From NCBI GenBank assembly GCA_026399075.1, contig JAPLRR010000074.1, positions 1-53,748 of the forward strand: DNA of 53,748 bases, in the 5' to 3' direction. The notes beneath the pieces were generated by a model. The model was not told the origin of the DNA. It was given only the letters and a program-made list of their open reading frames with translations, and did not search any database. This stretch comes from Methylococcales bacterium. Lineage in GTDB: Bacteria; Pseudomonadota; Gammaproteobacteria; Methylococcales; Methylomonadaceae. A program made the translations under genes and the position numbers. Of this stretch, positions 43,249-52,831 are shown one piece after another (position 1 is the first letter of the stretch; every line of letters starts with the position of its first letter).

Positions 43249-45636
43249 TCAGAAGTTTTGGCCAAAGTTGAACTGGAACGGTTGTGTATCGTTATTTGTA
43301 GTCTCTGTTTTTATGCCATAGGCGTTATCATAAAAATATTTTGCTTTATTTAAGGGGTACGCCGCACTAATTGACAATGCGCCAAACGGCGATAACCATT
43401 CCCCTGAAATTCCTGCCGACATTTTCATGTTATCAACCGAAAAGTCATTATTCAGTGCTCCGGCATCAAAAAAAGTTCCTAACCTGACCGATTTCACATC
43501 GGATAAAAAGGGTACCGGAAAAAATAACTCAGCGTTGCCAATAATTTTACTGGAGCCGCCAATAGGCCGCCCGTTGGAATCCCTAGGGCCAATGGTATTG
43601 TTCTTGTATCCGCGCACCGAGCCAGTCCCGCCCATAAAATAATTGTCAAAGAACGGTAAGCCATGCGTATCCCCATAACTGCCGCCATAACCAATTTCGG
43701 CATTTAACTTAAAAGTAAGGTCTTTGGCCAAAGGGAAGTAATGTTGTTGGCGGTAGCCTACTTTATAATACTCAAGGTCACTACCTGGAATCATCACCAA
43801 TCCCGACAACCGTTGCTGCCCGCCTTTATTGGGGAATATGGCGCGGTTAAGTGTGTCATGGGACCAACTTACACCTTGGCCAAACGTCCAATACTTAGTG
43901 CCTTCTTGTCTCTCAAACTGCCATATTTGGCTAGACGAATAACTGCAATTGGACGAACTGTTATAGGTATAATATTGGGGATAGGTAGGGAAAGCATTAT
44001 AGTCCTGACAATCATTTACCTTCAAATTGGTATGCTTCACATCCGTATCAAAACGCAGTTGGTCAAACTCGTTTAAAGGTATCCCAAAATTGATGCCTGT
44101 ATTAAAGACATCGGTGGAGTAATTGGCAATGTTCACGGCACCGGCATTACGCTTAGTATAACCAATATTATAACCTTGGCTAATCCCATCCGTAGTGAAA
44201 TAAGGGTTATAAAACCCAAACTGGTAATTGGTTGTATAACTACTATTATTGAAGGCAAGGTTGACACGCTTGCCCGACCCAAACACATTGTCCTGCGAAA
44301 GGTTGGCGTTTAATACAATGCCCTGCACCTGGGAAAACCCGATGCCTGCTGACAAGTTACCGGAAGCCTTTTCAACCACCGAATAATTGACATCAATTTG
44401 GTCGGCAGTACCCACCACTGGTGGCGTTTCCACGGCAACGGTCTCAAAATAACCCAAGCGCTCAAGTCGTGTTTTGGAGCGCTCAATTTTTGAACTCGAA
44501 GCCCAACTGGCCTCCATCTGGCGCATTTCGCGGCGCAACACCTCATCCCTCGTTTTGGTGTTGCCGCTCATATTGATCCGATGCACATAGACCCGTTTGC
44601 CGGGATCGACAAAGAATGCCATATCCACGGTTTTTTGGGCTTCGTTGATTTCAGGCACCATATTGACGTTGGCAAACGCGTAGCCTTCATCACCCAGGCG
44701 GTCTTGGATGGCCTTGGACGTTTCCGTGGCATTTTTTCTGGAAAATATCTCACCCGGCCCGACACTAACGAGTTTGATCAGCTCATCCGGGGGCACCACC
44801 AAATTACCGGCCAGCTTGACTTTAGATAAGGTGTAAACTTCCCCCTCTTTGACATTGATGGTCACATAGATGTCTTTTTTATCGGGGGTAATGGCCACTT
44901 GGGTGGATTCAATAGAAAAATTGATATAGCCACGATCCAAGTAGTAAGACCTCAGGGTCTCCAAATCAGCGGATAATTTTTGCTTGGAATACTGGTCGTC
45001 TTTGGTATAAAAAGACAATAAATTAGAGGTATTTAGCTCTAGTTTGCCCAATAAGGTTTTATCATCAAACGCATCATTACCGACAATATTGATCTGCTTG
45101 ATCTTCGTGACCCTACCCTCAGAAATTTTAATGTGGATACCCACACGGTTCCTGGTCAGGTTGGACACATCGGTTTTGATCTTTAAACCATATTTGCCAT
45201 GGCTAAGGTATTGGCGGGTCAATTCTTGCTCCACTTTGTCCAATACTTGACGGTCAAAGATTTTGCCTTCAGACAGGCCAATTTTGTCTAACGCTTTGGT
45301 CAAATCATCTTTGCTCAGGTCTTTATTGCCTTCAAAAATGATTTTGGCTATGGATGGGCGCTCCACCACATTGACAATGAGGGTTGAGCCTTCACGCTCC
45401 AGCGAAACATCTTTAAAAAAACCTGTCTTAAACAAGGCCTTAATGGCGGGAGAAACGTTATTCAAAGAAAACTTCTCACCGACATTGACCGGGAGATAAT
45501 TGTAAACAGTCCCTAAAGAAATGCGTTGCAATCCTTTTACCTGAATATCCCTGACTATGAATTCTTCGGCAGCCCCAACACCATTTGACACCAGCAAACC
45601 CAGCAATAATAAGCAAGAAAAAGTATTTGATTTCAT
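43249..45636 (-). CDS. bamA: Outer-membrane protein assembly factor BamA
   Basis: 795 residues. A signal peptide (FSCLLLLGLLVSNGVGA) is followed by five POTRA modules (~25-425; for example FIVRDIQVKGLQRISLGTVYNYLPV) and a 16-stranded barrel. The barrel has VRGYKNNTIGPRDSNG (the VRGF/Y loop-6 motif) and the C-terminal FNFGQNF ending in Phe. BamA inserts outer-membrane beta-barrels such as the protein encoded at 34500-35858. It heads the bamA-skp-fabZ-lpxA group. The usual upstream rseP gene is absent; instead epmA ends 79 bases away on the same strand. Confidence 0.97.
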   Translation of the reverse strand: MKSNTFSCLLLLGLLVSNGVGAAEEFIVRDIQVKGLQRISLGTVYNYLPVNVGEKFSLNNVSPAIKALFKTGFFKDVSLEREGSTLIVNVVERPSIAKIIFEGNKDLSKDDLTKALDKIGLSEGKIFDRQVLDKVEQELTRQYLSHGKYGLKIKTDVSNLTRNRVGIHIKISEGRVTKIKQINIVGNDAFDDKTLLGKLELNTSNLLSFYTKDDQYSKQKLSADLETLRSYYLDRGYINFSIESTQVAITPDKKDIYVTINVKEGEVYTLSKVKLAGNLVVPPDELIKLVSVGPGEIFSRKNATETSKAIQDRLGDEGYAFANVNMVPEINEAQKTVDMAFFVDPGKRVYVHRINMSGNTKTRDEVLRREMRQMEASWASSSKIERSKTRLERLGYFETVAVETPPVVGTADQIDVNYSVVEKASGNLSAGIGFSQVQGIVLNANLSQDNVFGSGKRVNLAFNNSSYTTNYQFGFYNPYFTTDGISQGYNIGYTKRNAGAVNIANYSTDVFNTGINFGIPLNEFDQLRFDTDVKHTNLKVNDCQDYNAFPTYPQYYTYNSSSNCSYSSSQIWQFERQEGTKYWTFGQGVSWSHDTLNRAIFPNKGGQQRLSGLVMIPGSDLEYYKVGYRQQHYFPLAKDLTFKLNAEIGYGGSYGDTHGLPFFDNYFMGGTGSVRGYKNNTIGPRDSNGRPIGGSSKIIGNAELFFPVPFLSDVKSVRLGTFFDAGALNNDFSVDNMKMSAGISGEWLSPFGALSISAAYPLNKAKYFYDNAYGIKTETTNNDTQPFQFNFGQNF

Positions 45637-45686
45637 GTAGGCGGCTAAAAAAATCGGATAAGGTCTAATGGGTTAAAACTTTTTGC

Positions 45687-45692
45687 ATTATA
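45687..45692 (-). promoter_or_regulatory. -10 box candidate for bamA
   Basis: Minus-strand TATAAT about 50 bases before the bamA ATG, in the intergenic region after epmA. The -35 region about 17 bases upstream is poor. The separate promoter is plausible because bamA needs expression independent of the efp operon. Confidence 0.4.
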
Positions 45693-45714
45693 GCACAGTT
45701 AATATTGATCTAGC

Positions 45715-46695
45715 TTAAGCCCTGTGCAGCGGAAAACTAAGCACATCATCAATGGAGGCGCTCTGGGTCATCACCATCAACAAACGATCCAAACCAATGG
45801 CCATGCCCGAACATTCAGGCAATCCGGCTTCCATGGCCGCCAATAGTTGATAATCTTTGGCCACTAACGGGCGATTCTGCTGCTCCCTGATGGTTATTTC
45901 CTTGTCAAACCGACTGTCTTGCTCTTTGGCATCAGTCAATTCGTAATAGCCATTCCCTAATTCGATGCCATTGATAAACACTTCGACACGCTCAGTAGTT
46001 AACGGGTTTAACCCGCTCACCCTCGCCAGTGAAGACTGGCAGCTTGGATAACCGTACACCATGCAAACCGCACCCTCCCCCAACTGGGGTTGCACTTTGT
46101 GGCTAAACAAGAAATCCAGCCACAAACCATGATCATTCCCGCACAAGCTGATAGCATCCGGCAGATGGCTGGCTAAGGCATAGCGGCTGTAATCCTGATA
46201 AGAAAACGTCAAGGCATCTAAGCCCGTATAGCGTTGGAACGCGTCCTGATAACTAATCCGTTGGCTGGCCGCCAAGGGCCAATGGCGCTGGAATAACACC
46301 GCCATCAATTCGTCAATTTCATCCATTAATTGCGGCAACCTATAATCGAGCTGATACCACTCCAACATCGTGAATTCAGGATTATGAAAACGCCCTGCCT
46401 CCCCATTCCTGAATGCTTTGGCTATCTGGTAGATAGGGCCGCTGCCGGCAGCAAGCAAGCGTTTCATCGCAAATTCTGGCGACGTTTGTAAAAACAAACG
46501 TTGCTGCAAGGGTGGCGCAAAATAGTCAGCGGTAAAAAAATCAAGCATGGGGTCAGTGCCGCTGCTTTGGCTGAGTACTGGCGTTTCCACCTCAAGCACC
46601 CCCCTCGCTAAAAAAAACTGCCGTATATCCGCAAACAATTGCGCCCTTACGTGCAGCATCGCCAAGGGGCAACTAGGGCGCCAAAGCGTTTGCAC
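45715..46695 (-). CDS. epmA: EF-P--(R)-beta-lysine ligase EpmA
   Basis: 326 residues from GTG 46695, whose first base is the last base of the efp stop (TAGTG). This is a class II lysyl-tRNA synthetase core without the anticodon-binding domain: FLARGVLEVETPVLSQSSGTDP (motif 1), FRNGEAGRFHNPEFTMLEWYQ (motif 2) and SGMAIGLDRLLMVM (motif 3). EpmA attaches (R)-beta-lysine to the conserved lysine of EF-P. Translational coupling to efp and the divergent epmB gene confirm the pathway. All three motifs are intact. Confidence 0.96.
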   Translation of the reverse strand: MQTLWRPSCPLAMLHVRAQLFADIRQFFLARGVLEVETPVLSQSSGTDPMLDFFTADYFAPPLQQRLFLQTSPEFAMKRLLAAGSGPIYQIAKAFRNGEAGRFHNPEFTMLEWYQLDYRLPQLMDEIDELMAVLFQRHWPLAASQRISYQDAFQRYTGLDALTFSYQDYSRYALASHLPDAISLCGNDHGLWLDFLFSHKVQPQLGEGAVCMVYGYPSCQSSLARVSGLNPLTTERVEVFINGIELGNGYYELTDAKEQDSRFDKEITIREQQNRPLVAKDYQLLAAMEAGLPECSGMAIGLDRLLMVMTQSASIDDVLSFPLHRA

Positions 46696-47264
46696 TAGTC
46701 TTTGACGCGGGAAATATATTCGCCCGTACGGGTATCGACTTTAATGACTTCACCCTGTTGCACAAATAAAGGCACCCTGACCACCGCCCCGGTTTCCAAA
46801 TGGGCTGGTTTGCCACCGCCGCCTGAGGTATCGCCACGGACACCCGGATCGGTTTCCACAATCGCCAACTCAACAAAATTCGCTGGGGTTACCGCTAAAG
46901 GGGCATCGTTCCATAATGTCACAATACAGGAATCTTGGTCTTTTAGCCATTTGCCCGCATCGCCAACGATTTTATCATCGCATTGGTACTGCTCATAAGT
47001 ATCCGGCACCATAAAATGCCTGAAAGAGCCGTCGTTATAGAGATATTGCATGGTGACGTCGACCACATCCGCACCCTCAAGCGATTCGCCAGATTTAAAC
47101 GTGCGTTCGATAACGCGCCCCGTTTTAAGGTTCCTGATTTTTACGCGGTTAAAGGCTTGGCCCTTACCTGGCTTGACAAATTCATTTTCGATAATCGCAC
47201 AAGGGTCATTATCCAACATGACTTTTAACCCGGCTTTAAATTCATTGGTACTGTAAATGGCCAT
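46695..47264 (-). CDS. efp: Elongation factor P
   Basis: 189 residues from ATG 47264, the standard EF-P length (the eight-codon extension upstream lacks family similarity). [38 protein letters not shown] shows the N-terminal KOW-like domain with the modified lysine in the KPGKGQ loop (residue 34). [25 protein letters not shown] belongs to the C-terminal domain. EF-P relieves ribosome stalling at polyproline. Lysine rather than arginine at the tip fits the EpmA/EpmB modification route encoded next to it. Confidence 0.97.
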   Translation of the reverse strand: MAIYSTNEFKAGLKVMLDNDPCAIIENEFVKPGKGQAFNRVKIRNLKTGRVIERTFKSGESLEGADVVDVTMQYLYNDGSFRHFMVPDTYEQYQCDDKIVGDAGKWLKDQDSCIVTLWNDAPLAVTPANFVELAIVETDPGVRGDTSGGGGKPAHLETGAVVRVPLFVQQGEVIKVDTRTGEYISRVKD

Positions 47265-47302
47265 TTCTACCCTCAAGATAACAAACAATGTAAAACCTAG
47301 GC

Positions 47303-47310
47303 ATTATAAT
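47303..47310. promoter_or_regulatory. Symmetric -10 element between efp and epmB
   Basis: ATTATAAT is self-complementary, so TATAAT reads on both strands (47305-47310 plus, 47308-47303 minus) within the 84-bp divergent region. It could serve as a shared -10 box for epmB and efp. No convincing -35 hexamers are seen. Confidence 0.35.
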
Positions 47311-47348
47311 GGACGTAACAATTGATAGAAACCTTAAATAACGAACCT

Positions 47349-48359
47349 ATGTCAGAACACCCTAGTGAAACCCTGCATTTTTCAAAGAACTGGCAACAAC
47401 AACTTGCCGAAGCCTTCACCAAAATTGAAGACTTATGCCAGTATCTGCACTTATCACCCAATGACTTACCTGTTTCAGTGGCCGCCAGCCAAGGCTTCCC
47501 ATTACGCGTCCCCTTAAGTTTTGCCGCCTGCATGGAAAAAGGCAACCCGCAAGACCCGTTGTTAAGGCAAGTGTTGCCGATTCAGGATGAACTGGACACA
47601 TACCCCGGTTATAGCCACGACCCTGTTGGCGACCTTGCCTCGGTGGCACAAGCGGGGATTTTGCACAAATATCAGGGCCGGGTTTTATTGATCAATACCG
47701 GCAGTTGTGCAATCAACTGCCGCTACTGTTTCCGCCGCAACTTCCCTTATGCCGACCTGCAATTGGGCAAACAACAAGAAGATGCCGTTATCCAGACAAT
47801 TAGGCAAGACCAAAGCATCAGTGAAGTCATTTTGAGCGGCGGAGACCCCTTATTGCTCAGCGATGCCCGAATAGCCAAACTCCTAGGGCAGTTAAGTGGC
47901 ATCAGCCATTTGCAACGGGTCAGGATACATACCCGGTTACCGATAGTCCTGCCAGCCAGAATAACCGGGGGGCTTTTAGCCAGCCTGGCGGTGTGCACCC
48001 AACAACTGATAATCGTCGTCCATTGCAACCACGCCAATGAACTCAACCCCCGTGTAGGCAACGCCTGCAAACAGCTGAAAGATAGTGGCATCACCTTGTT
48101 TAACCAGTCGGTGTTGTTAAAAGGCGTCAATGACAATGTAGCGGCCCTTTGCGTTTTGAGCGAACAACTGTTCAGCCACGGTATCATCCCCTATTACCTC
48201 CACTTACTGGACAAAGCGACCGGAACTGGCCATTTTGAAGTCAGTGCAGCCGATGCCGTGGCACTCATCAAACAAGTCCAAGCTTTCTTACCCGGCTATC
48301 TAACCCCAAAACTGGTCAAGGAACAAGCGGGCGCCCTGTCCAAATTGACTATTATGTAA
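47349..48359 (+). CDS. epmB: EF-P lysine 2,3-aminomutase EpmB
   Basis: 336 residues from ATG 47349 (a TTG start at 47322 would add nine residues). The radical-SAM cluster motif lies in INTGSCAINCRYCFRRNFPY (CxxxCxxC), with VILSGGDPLLLSD and RVRIHTRLPIVLPARIT following. It converts (S)-alpha-lysine to (R)-beta-lysine for EpmA. Divergent from efp-epmA, so both arms can be co-regulated. The C-terminus is short, as in YjeK rather than clostridial aminomutases. Confidence 0.96.
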   Translation: MSEHPSETLHFSKNWQQQLAEAFTKIEDLCQYLHLSPNDLPVSVAASQGFPLRVPLSFAACMEKGNPQDPLLRQVLPIQDELDTYPGYSHDPVGDLASVAQAGILHKYQGRVLLINTGSCAINCRYCFRRNFPYADLQLGKQQEDAVIQTIRQDQSISEVILSGGDPLLLSDARIAKLLGQLSGISHLQRVRIHTRLPIVLPARITGGLLASLAVCTQQLIIVVHCNHANELNPRVGNACKQLKDSGITLFNQSVLLKGVNDNVAALCVLSEQLFSHGIIPYYLHLLDKATGTGHFEVSAADAVALIKQVQAFLPGYLTPKLVKEQAGALSKLTIM

Positions 48360-48374
48360 CCCCCATCTCCCCCA

Positions 48375-49448
48375 ATGAGACCCATGCCAAAATCACGCAA
48401 TTTAGCTTCTAAAAAATCCGGTTTACCCCCCGGCTCGCTTGTTCATGTCGGTAAAGTGCATCCACATGAACAAACCATCTCAGTCGCCAATTACAATAAA
48501 TCCAGCCTCGACAAGCGTACTGTCAAAACCATTGCTGAGCTCTTGCCTTACAAAAATCAGGACAGCATAACATGGGTCATAGTGGACGGCTTGAAAGAAG
48601 TGTCAGTCATTGATGATATCGGCCAGCATTTCGATATCCACGCGCTGGTATTGGAAGATATCCTCAACACCCATCAACGGCCAAAATTCGAGGAATTTGA
48701 CGATTACCTTTACATTGTCCTTAAAGCCATCGCATTAACTGACACGGAGCTCACGGTCGAATACGAACAAATAAGCTTATTGGTGTTGGACAACTTCGTT
48801 TTTACTTTCATGGAAAAACCAATGGCACTATTTAACCCTATCCTAAATCGGTTGGATAACGACAAGAGCCAAATCCGAAATCTGGGGGCGGATTACTTGG
48901 CTTACTTGATTATGGACATCGTAGTCGATGGGTATTTTACCCTAGAAGAGGCTTTTGATGAGCTGATAGAATCTGTTGAAGACACCCTGCTGTCCGAGCC
49001 TTCCACGCAAATCTTGTCAACTATCCAGAAAATTAAACGGGAACTGATCTATTTACGGCGGATGGTAGCCCCGTTGCGTGAGTTGCTTGCAGCGATCCAG
49101 CGTAGCGAATCACCGTTGCTCACAAACAAAACACGGCATTATTTTGCTGACATTTATGACCATGTCATTCGGATTACCGAAGCCATTGAAGCCTATCGTG
49201 ATTTGGTTTCAGGCATGTTGGACATCTACTTGTCCAGCGTCAGCAACAAAATGAATGAAACCATGAAAGTGCTGACCGTGTTCGCCTCGATATTTATCCC
49301 CTTAACTTTTATCTCTGGTATTTATGGCATGAATTTCGAGTATATGCCAGAATTAAAATGGCATTGGGGCTACCCCACTTTATGGGTGTTTTTTATCAGT
49401 GTGGCGATTTTGTTACTGGGCTATTTTAAGAAAAAGAAATGGCTATAG
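48375..49448 (+). CDS. corA: Magnesium/cobalt transporter CorA
   Basis: 357 residues (ATG 48375; ATG 48384 is equally possible). A large cytoplasmic funnel domain includes HALVLEDILNTHQRPKFEEFDDYLYIVLKAI, and a long stalk helix follows (SGMLDIYLSSVSNKMNETMKVLTVFASIF). Two C-terminal helices are joined by the YGMNFEYMPE loop with the invariant GMN filter, ending in a basic tail (FKKKKWL). CorA forms a pentameric Mg2+ channel. The gene follows epmB by 15 bases and may be co-transcribed. Confidence 0.95.
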   Translation: MRPMPKSRNLASKKSGLPPGSLVHVGKVHPHEQTISVANYNKSSLDKRTVKTIAELLPYKNQDSITWVIVDGLKEVSVIDDIGQHFDIHALVLEDILNTHQRPKFEEFDDYLYIVLKAIALTDTELTVEYEQISLLVLDNFVFTFMEKPMALFNPILNRLDNDKSQIRNLGADYLAYLIMDIVVDGYFTLEEAFDELIESVEDTLLSEPSTQILSTIQKIKRELIYLRRMVAPLRELLAAIQRSESPLLTNKTRHYFADIYDHVIRITEAIEAYRDLVSGMLDIYLSSVSNKMNETMKVLTVFASIFIPLTFISGIYGMNFEYMPELKWHWGYPTLWVFFISVAILLLGYFKKKKWL

Positions 49449-49505
49449 CCGACTAACAAATTGCACCTGCCAAATTAGGGGCTATGTCACAGAGGCCAAA
49501 AACCA

Positions 49506-51839
49506 TCAAAAAAGGCCCTTGCGCATTTTTTGACCCAAGCCCGCACCCTCTTTCTCATTGCGCAGCAGTAATGTCATTTTGTCGGGCTTCACCGGCGGGC
49601 TAAAGAAATAACCCTGGATAATGTCGCAACCTTGGTTTTTTAAAAACATCAGCTGATCCTCTGTTTCAACACCCTCAGCGACAATTTTTTGGCCCAATGA
49701 ATGGCCCATGTCAATAATCGCGCTGGCAATCCGGGTATTTTTCGAAGCCAAAGCCGTACCGCGTATAAAGGACTGGTCAATTTTTAAAATGTCTATTGGG
49801 AAATCTTTTAAATACGACAGGGAAGAATAGCCCGTGCCAAAATCGTCCAGCACAATGGTTATGCCCATTTTTCTCAATCGGTTCAATTGCAATTCAATTT
49901 TCTTGGTGTCCCCAATAAATATGGATTCAGTAATTTCCAGCTCCAAATGTTCCGCTGCCAAACCTGATTTTTGTAAGGCATCCTCCACGCTTTTTAAAAA
50001 GCTTGTGTCTTTAAACTGCCGTACCGACACATTGACAGCAACCCGTTGCAAGGGATAGCCGTCAATCATCCATTGCCTAAGCTGCATACAGGCGGTATCC
50101 AAAATCCATTTGCCTATCTCCACGATAAGCCCGGTTTCTTCAGCCAAGTCTATGAATTGCTCAGGCGGGATCAAAATTTTGTTGCCCTTGGTCACCTGAA
50201 GCCAACGCACCAACACCTCAGCCCCATAAAGTTCGCCAGTTTCAGCAAGGTATTGGGGCTGGTAAAACAGTTGCAGCTCACTTTTTTTCAGGGCCTTGCG
50301 TAAATTCATCTCCATGGTGTGGCGGTCTTGTGTCTGCACCGCATAGTCTTTTTTATAAAACTGGTAATTATTGCGCCCTTGTTTTTTTGCCTCAAACATG
50401 GCGCTATCGGCATGTTTTAAAAGCACTTCAGGGACAATGCCATCGTCTGGATAAATGGCGATGCCGATGCTGGCGCTGGTGAACACTTCGCTAAACTGGA
50501 TATGGAAGGCTTGTGATAAGCGTTGGATAATTTTTTCCGCCCGCATCGATGCGATATAAACCGCTTGTTCATAAGTATCCACATTGGTCAGCAGAATGAC
50601 GAACTCATCGCCACTCAAACGGGCGACCATACCATCTTCCCTAATTTCTGCCAGCAAGCGCGAGGCGACCTTTTTTAATAAAATGTCACCGACATCATGT
50701 CCCAAAGAGTCATTAACAGACTTGAAGCGGTCAAGGTCAACCAGAAGAATCGCGGCTGTCTGCGACGAATGCTTTGATTGTTGGTTCAATTGGTTTAAGC
50801 AGTCATAAAACATGATCCGGTTTGGCAGTCCGGTCAGGTCGTCATTGCGGGCAATATGTAAAATGCGCTGCTCAGATTGCTTCTGCTGGGTTATGTCAAT
50901 CAGGCTGGCAAAATAGATGATGTCCTGATTTTTTTTGGTGATTGCCGTTATGTCCAACCTGATGGGGAACTCATTGCCTTCCTTATGCCGACAGATTGTT
51001 TCTTCAGACCATAACTGCCCATTATCGGTGTTGAAAAAATGCGCCTGAACCGCCTCAAATTTTTCGCTGATAATATAGGACAAATGCCGATTTTGTATTT
51101 CATCAATAACATAGCCCGTCAATAAAGAAAAAGCTGCATTAATTTTGCTGATTTTAAAGTCCTTATCCAAAAACACAAAACTGATATGCCCGGCCTGAAA
51201 AGCATAAGAAAGCAACGTTAAGGTATTTTTTTTCTGGTAATCTTGGTCTTCCTTATCAACGGCATGGCCAGTAATGATCAAACGGAACCGATTTTTTTTG
51301 GCATCAAAAACAGGGGTGCGGGTTATTTCCAACACCGTACCTTTGCTGTCACCACGGACAATGGAGCGGGTTTCCTTATCTTGCCGCCCCATGTGCCAGA
51401 TACTTTTATCCTGGAGGGCGCTCAACTTTAACGCGTGCGCGTTACTGTCAGGGGAAAGGCTAAGCTCTGTGTCGGTTTTGCCTATATAATTGGTATGTTG
51501 TAAGTTAAAGCTTTCCAAATAAGCTTTACTTGCCCGTAGCCAGCGCCCATCCTTGTCTTTTATACACAAAAAATTAGGGATGTTGTCGAGCAATAGCTGT
51601 TCATTGCTAGGCAATAATTCGACAGGCCGATTGGCTAAGATGCGGGCATTTTCTTCTAAATCCAGACTATAGTGATGTTCACGATAATAAACATAACCCA
51701 GAAAAATAATAAACAGGCTATTTAAAGCCAATAAATGATTATCGTAATGCAGCTCATAATAGTAATGGGACAGCACCAAATACGCGATATTTGCACTGAC
51801 CACCAACAAAGCCTGACACATCAATATTTTATATTTCAT
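49506..51839 (-). CDS. PAS-GGDEF-EAL protein with variant SGDEF and EVL motifs
   Basis: 777 residues. Two N-terminal helices (LMCQALLVVSANIAYLVLSHYY and HLLALNSLFIIFLGYVYY) anchor the protein. Two PAS domains follow (PNFLCIKDKDGRWLRASKAYLE and ISFVFLDKDFKISKINAAFS). The GGDEF domain reads MVARLSGDEFVILLT (~residue 408), a one-residue variant of GGDEF known in active cyclases. The EAL domain reads GAEVLVRW (~540), with EVL for EAL, but ELEITES, DDFGTGYSS and QGYFFSPP are intact. It probably breaks down or makes c-di-GMP in response to a PAS ligand. It stands alone, convergent with corA. Confidence 0.93.
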   Translation of the reverse strand: MKYKILMCQALLVVSANIAYLVLSHYYYELHYDNHLLALNSLFIIFLGYVYYREHHYSLDLEENARILANRPVELLPSNEQLLLDNIPNFLCIKDKDGRWLRASKAYLESFNLQHTNYIGKTDTELSLSPDSNAHALKLSALQDKSIWHMGRQDKETRSIVRGDSKGTVLEITRTPVFDAKKNRFRLIITGHAVDKEDQDYQKKNTLTLLSYAFQAGHISFVFLDKDFKISKINAAFSLLTGYVIDEIQNRHLSYIISEKFEAVQAHFFNTDNGQLWSEETICRHKEGNEFPIRLDITAITKKNQDIIYFASLIDITQQKQSEQRILHIARNDDLTGLPNRIMFYDCLNQLNQQSKHSSQTAAILLVDLDRFKSVNDSLGHDVGDILLKKVASRLLAEIREDGMVARLSGDEFVILLTNVDTYEQAVYIASMRAEKIIQRLSQAFHIQFSEVFTSASIGIAIYPDDGIVPEVLLKHADSAMFEAKKQGRNNYQFYKKDYAVQTQDRHTMEMNLRKALKKSELQLFYQPQYLAETGELYGAEVLVRWLQVTKGNKILIPPEQFIDLAEETGLIVEIGKWILDTACMQLRQWMIDGYPLQRVAVNVSVRQFKDTSFLKSVEDALQKSGLAAEHLELEITESIFIGDTKKIELQLNRLRKMGITIVLDDFGTGYSSLSYLKDFPIDILKIDQSFIRGTALASKNTRIASAIIDMGHSLGQKIVAEGVETEDQLMFLKNQGCDIIQGYFFSPPVKPDKMTLLLRNEKEGAGLGQKMRKGLF

Positions 51840-52142
51840 GACATCAATACCGGACTGTAATAAGAGTTGACCAGAAAAAATGCTGGGGGGCTTGAACAGG
51901 GAGGCGCAAAAGAATTAATTACCATTGGCATCAACTAGCGGGGAAGGCGGGACTGTCAAACAATAGCCAATGATAATACCTTGGGGTGAATTTTGGCCTA
52001 GCCTTAGATATCCGGTTAGTGGCAAGACCAAGGACGTTCGTTAAACAATTACAATCCCATGTTAAGCACATGATTACACTTGGGGTTGAGGAGTGATGGC
52101 CCCCAACCCATCCACTTGTAAAAAACATGGTACGTAAGGCTT
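51840..52142. other. 303-bp intergenic stretch without a recognised gene
   Basis: Contains only short frames; a 65-codon minus-strand frame (51931-52128) has no recognised similarity or ribosome-binding site. The first part must hold the promoter of the PAS-GGDEF-EAL gene. The block ~51950-52110 looks like a remnant or dispersed repeat, but I cannot identify it. Confidence 0.4.
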
Positions 52143-52670
52143 TTACTTAACCGCTTTTGTATCTTTTACCAAACCCACCGCCGCGACAGGTATTGAATCA
52201 AAACCCAAAATCCCCCCTAGCTCAAGCATTGCCTTCTGGTAAACCTTACGCTTAAAGTACACCACATCATTCAGTGGTTCCCAATAATCAACCCATCGCC
52301 AGCTGTCAAACTCCGGCTTAGGGCAGTGGTCAAAACAGACTGTTGAGTCCTGTGTAATCAGGCGCAACATATACCAGATTTGCTTTTGGCCTATACATAA
52401 AGGCATGGAGTTTTTCCGTATATAGCGTTCAGGCAATTGATACCTCAACCAATAACGGGTGCGCCCCAGCACTTCCACATGCTGCTGTTGCAGCCCTGTT
52501 TCTTCCCACAATTCTCGATACATCGCTGTTTCAGGGTCTTCGTCGTCATTTATCCCGCCTTGCGGAAACTGCCATGCGTTTACGCCCATCCGTTTTGCCC
52601 AAAACACGCGACCCTCGTCATTGCAAAGGATGATCCCGACATTCGGCCGGTATCCTTTAGAGTCTATCAT
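52143..52670 (-). CDS. rppH: RNA pyrophosphohydrolase RppH
   Basis: 175 residues from ATG 52670, giving [27 protein letters not shown], the typical RppH start; the upstream extension is not conserved in kind. The Nudix box [23 protein letters not shown] (~38-60) is complete, and the [13 protein letters not shown] region follows. The enzyme removes pyrophosphate from 5'-triphosphate RNA to initiate decay. Divergent from the HAD phosphatase gene. Confidence 0.95.
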   Translation of the reverse strand: MIDSKGYRPNVGIILCNDEGRVFWAKRMGVNAWQFPQGGINDDEDPETAMYRELWEETGLQQQHVEVLGRTRYWLRYQLPERYIRKNSMPLCIGQKQIWYMLRLITQDSTVCFDHCPKPEFDSWRWVDYWEPLNDVVYFKRKVYQKAMLELGGILGFDSIPVAAVGLVKDTKAVK

Positions 52671-52831
52671 GTTAAAACCTGTGTGTTTTACCCGCCCCCT
52701 ATCAAAAATCTTACTAACTGGTAAAATCATAACAACAGGTGGAGGTCGTTTATAATTGGCCCCATTGTTCCATAAATAAACGCCAGATGCCAGAGTGCAT
52801 AACCCTTTTAATTATTCCAGACAGGTTTAAC

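Noticed and set aside
51931..52128. 65-residue minus-strand frame
   Set aside because: No ribosome-binding site, no family features and unusual Cys/Trp-rich composition; treated as non-coding.
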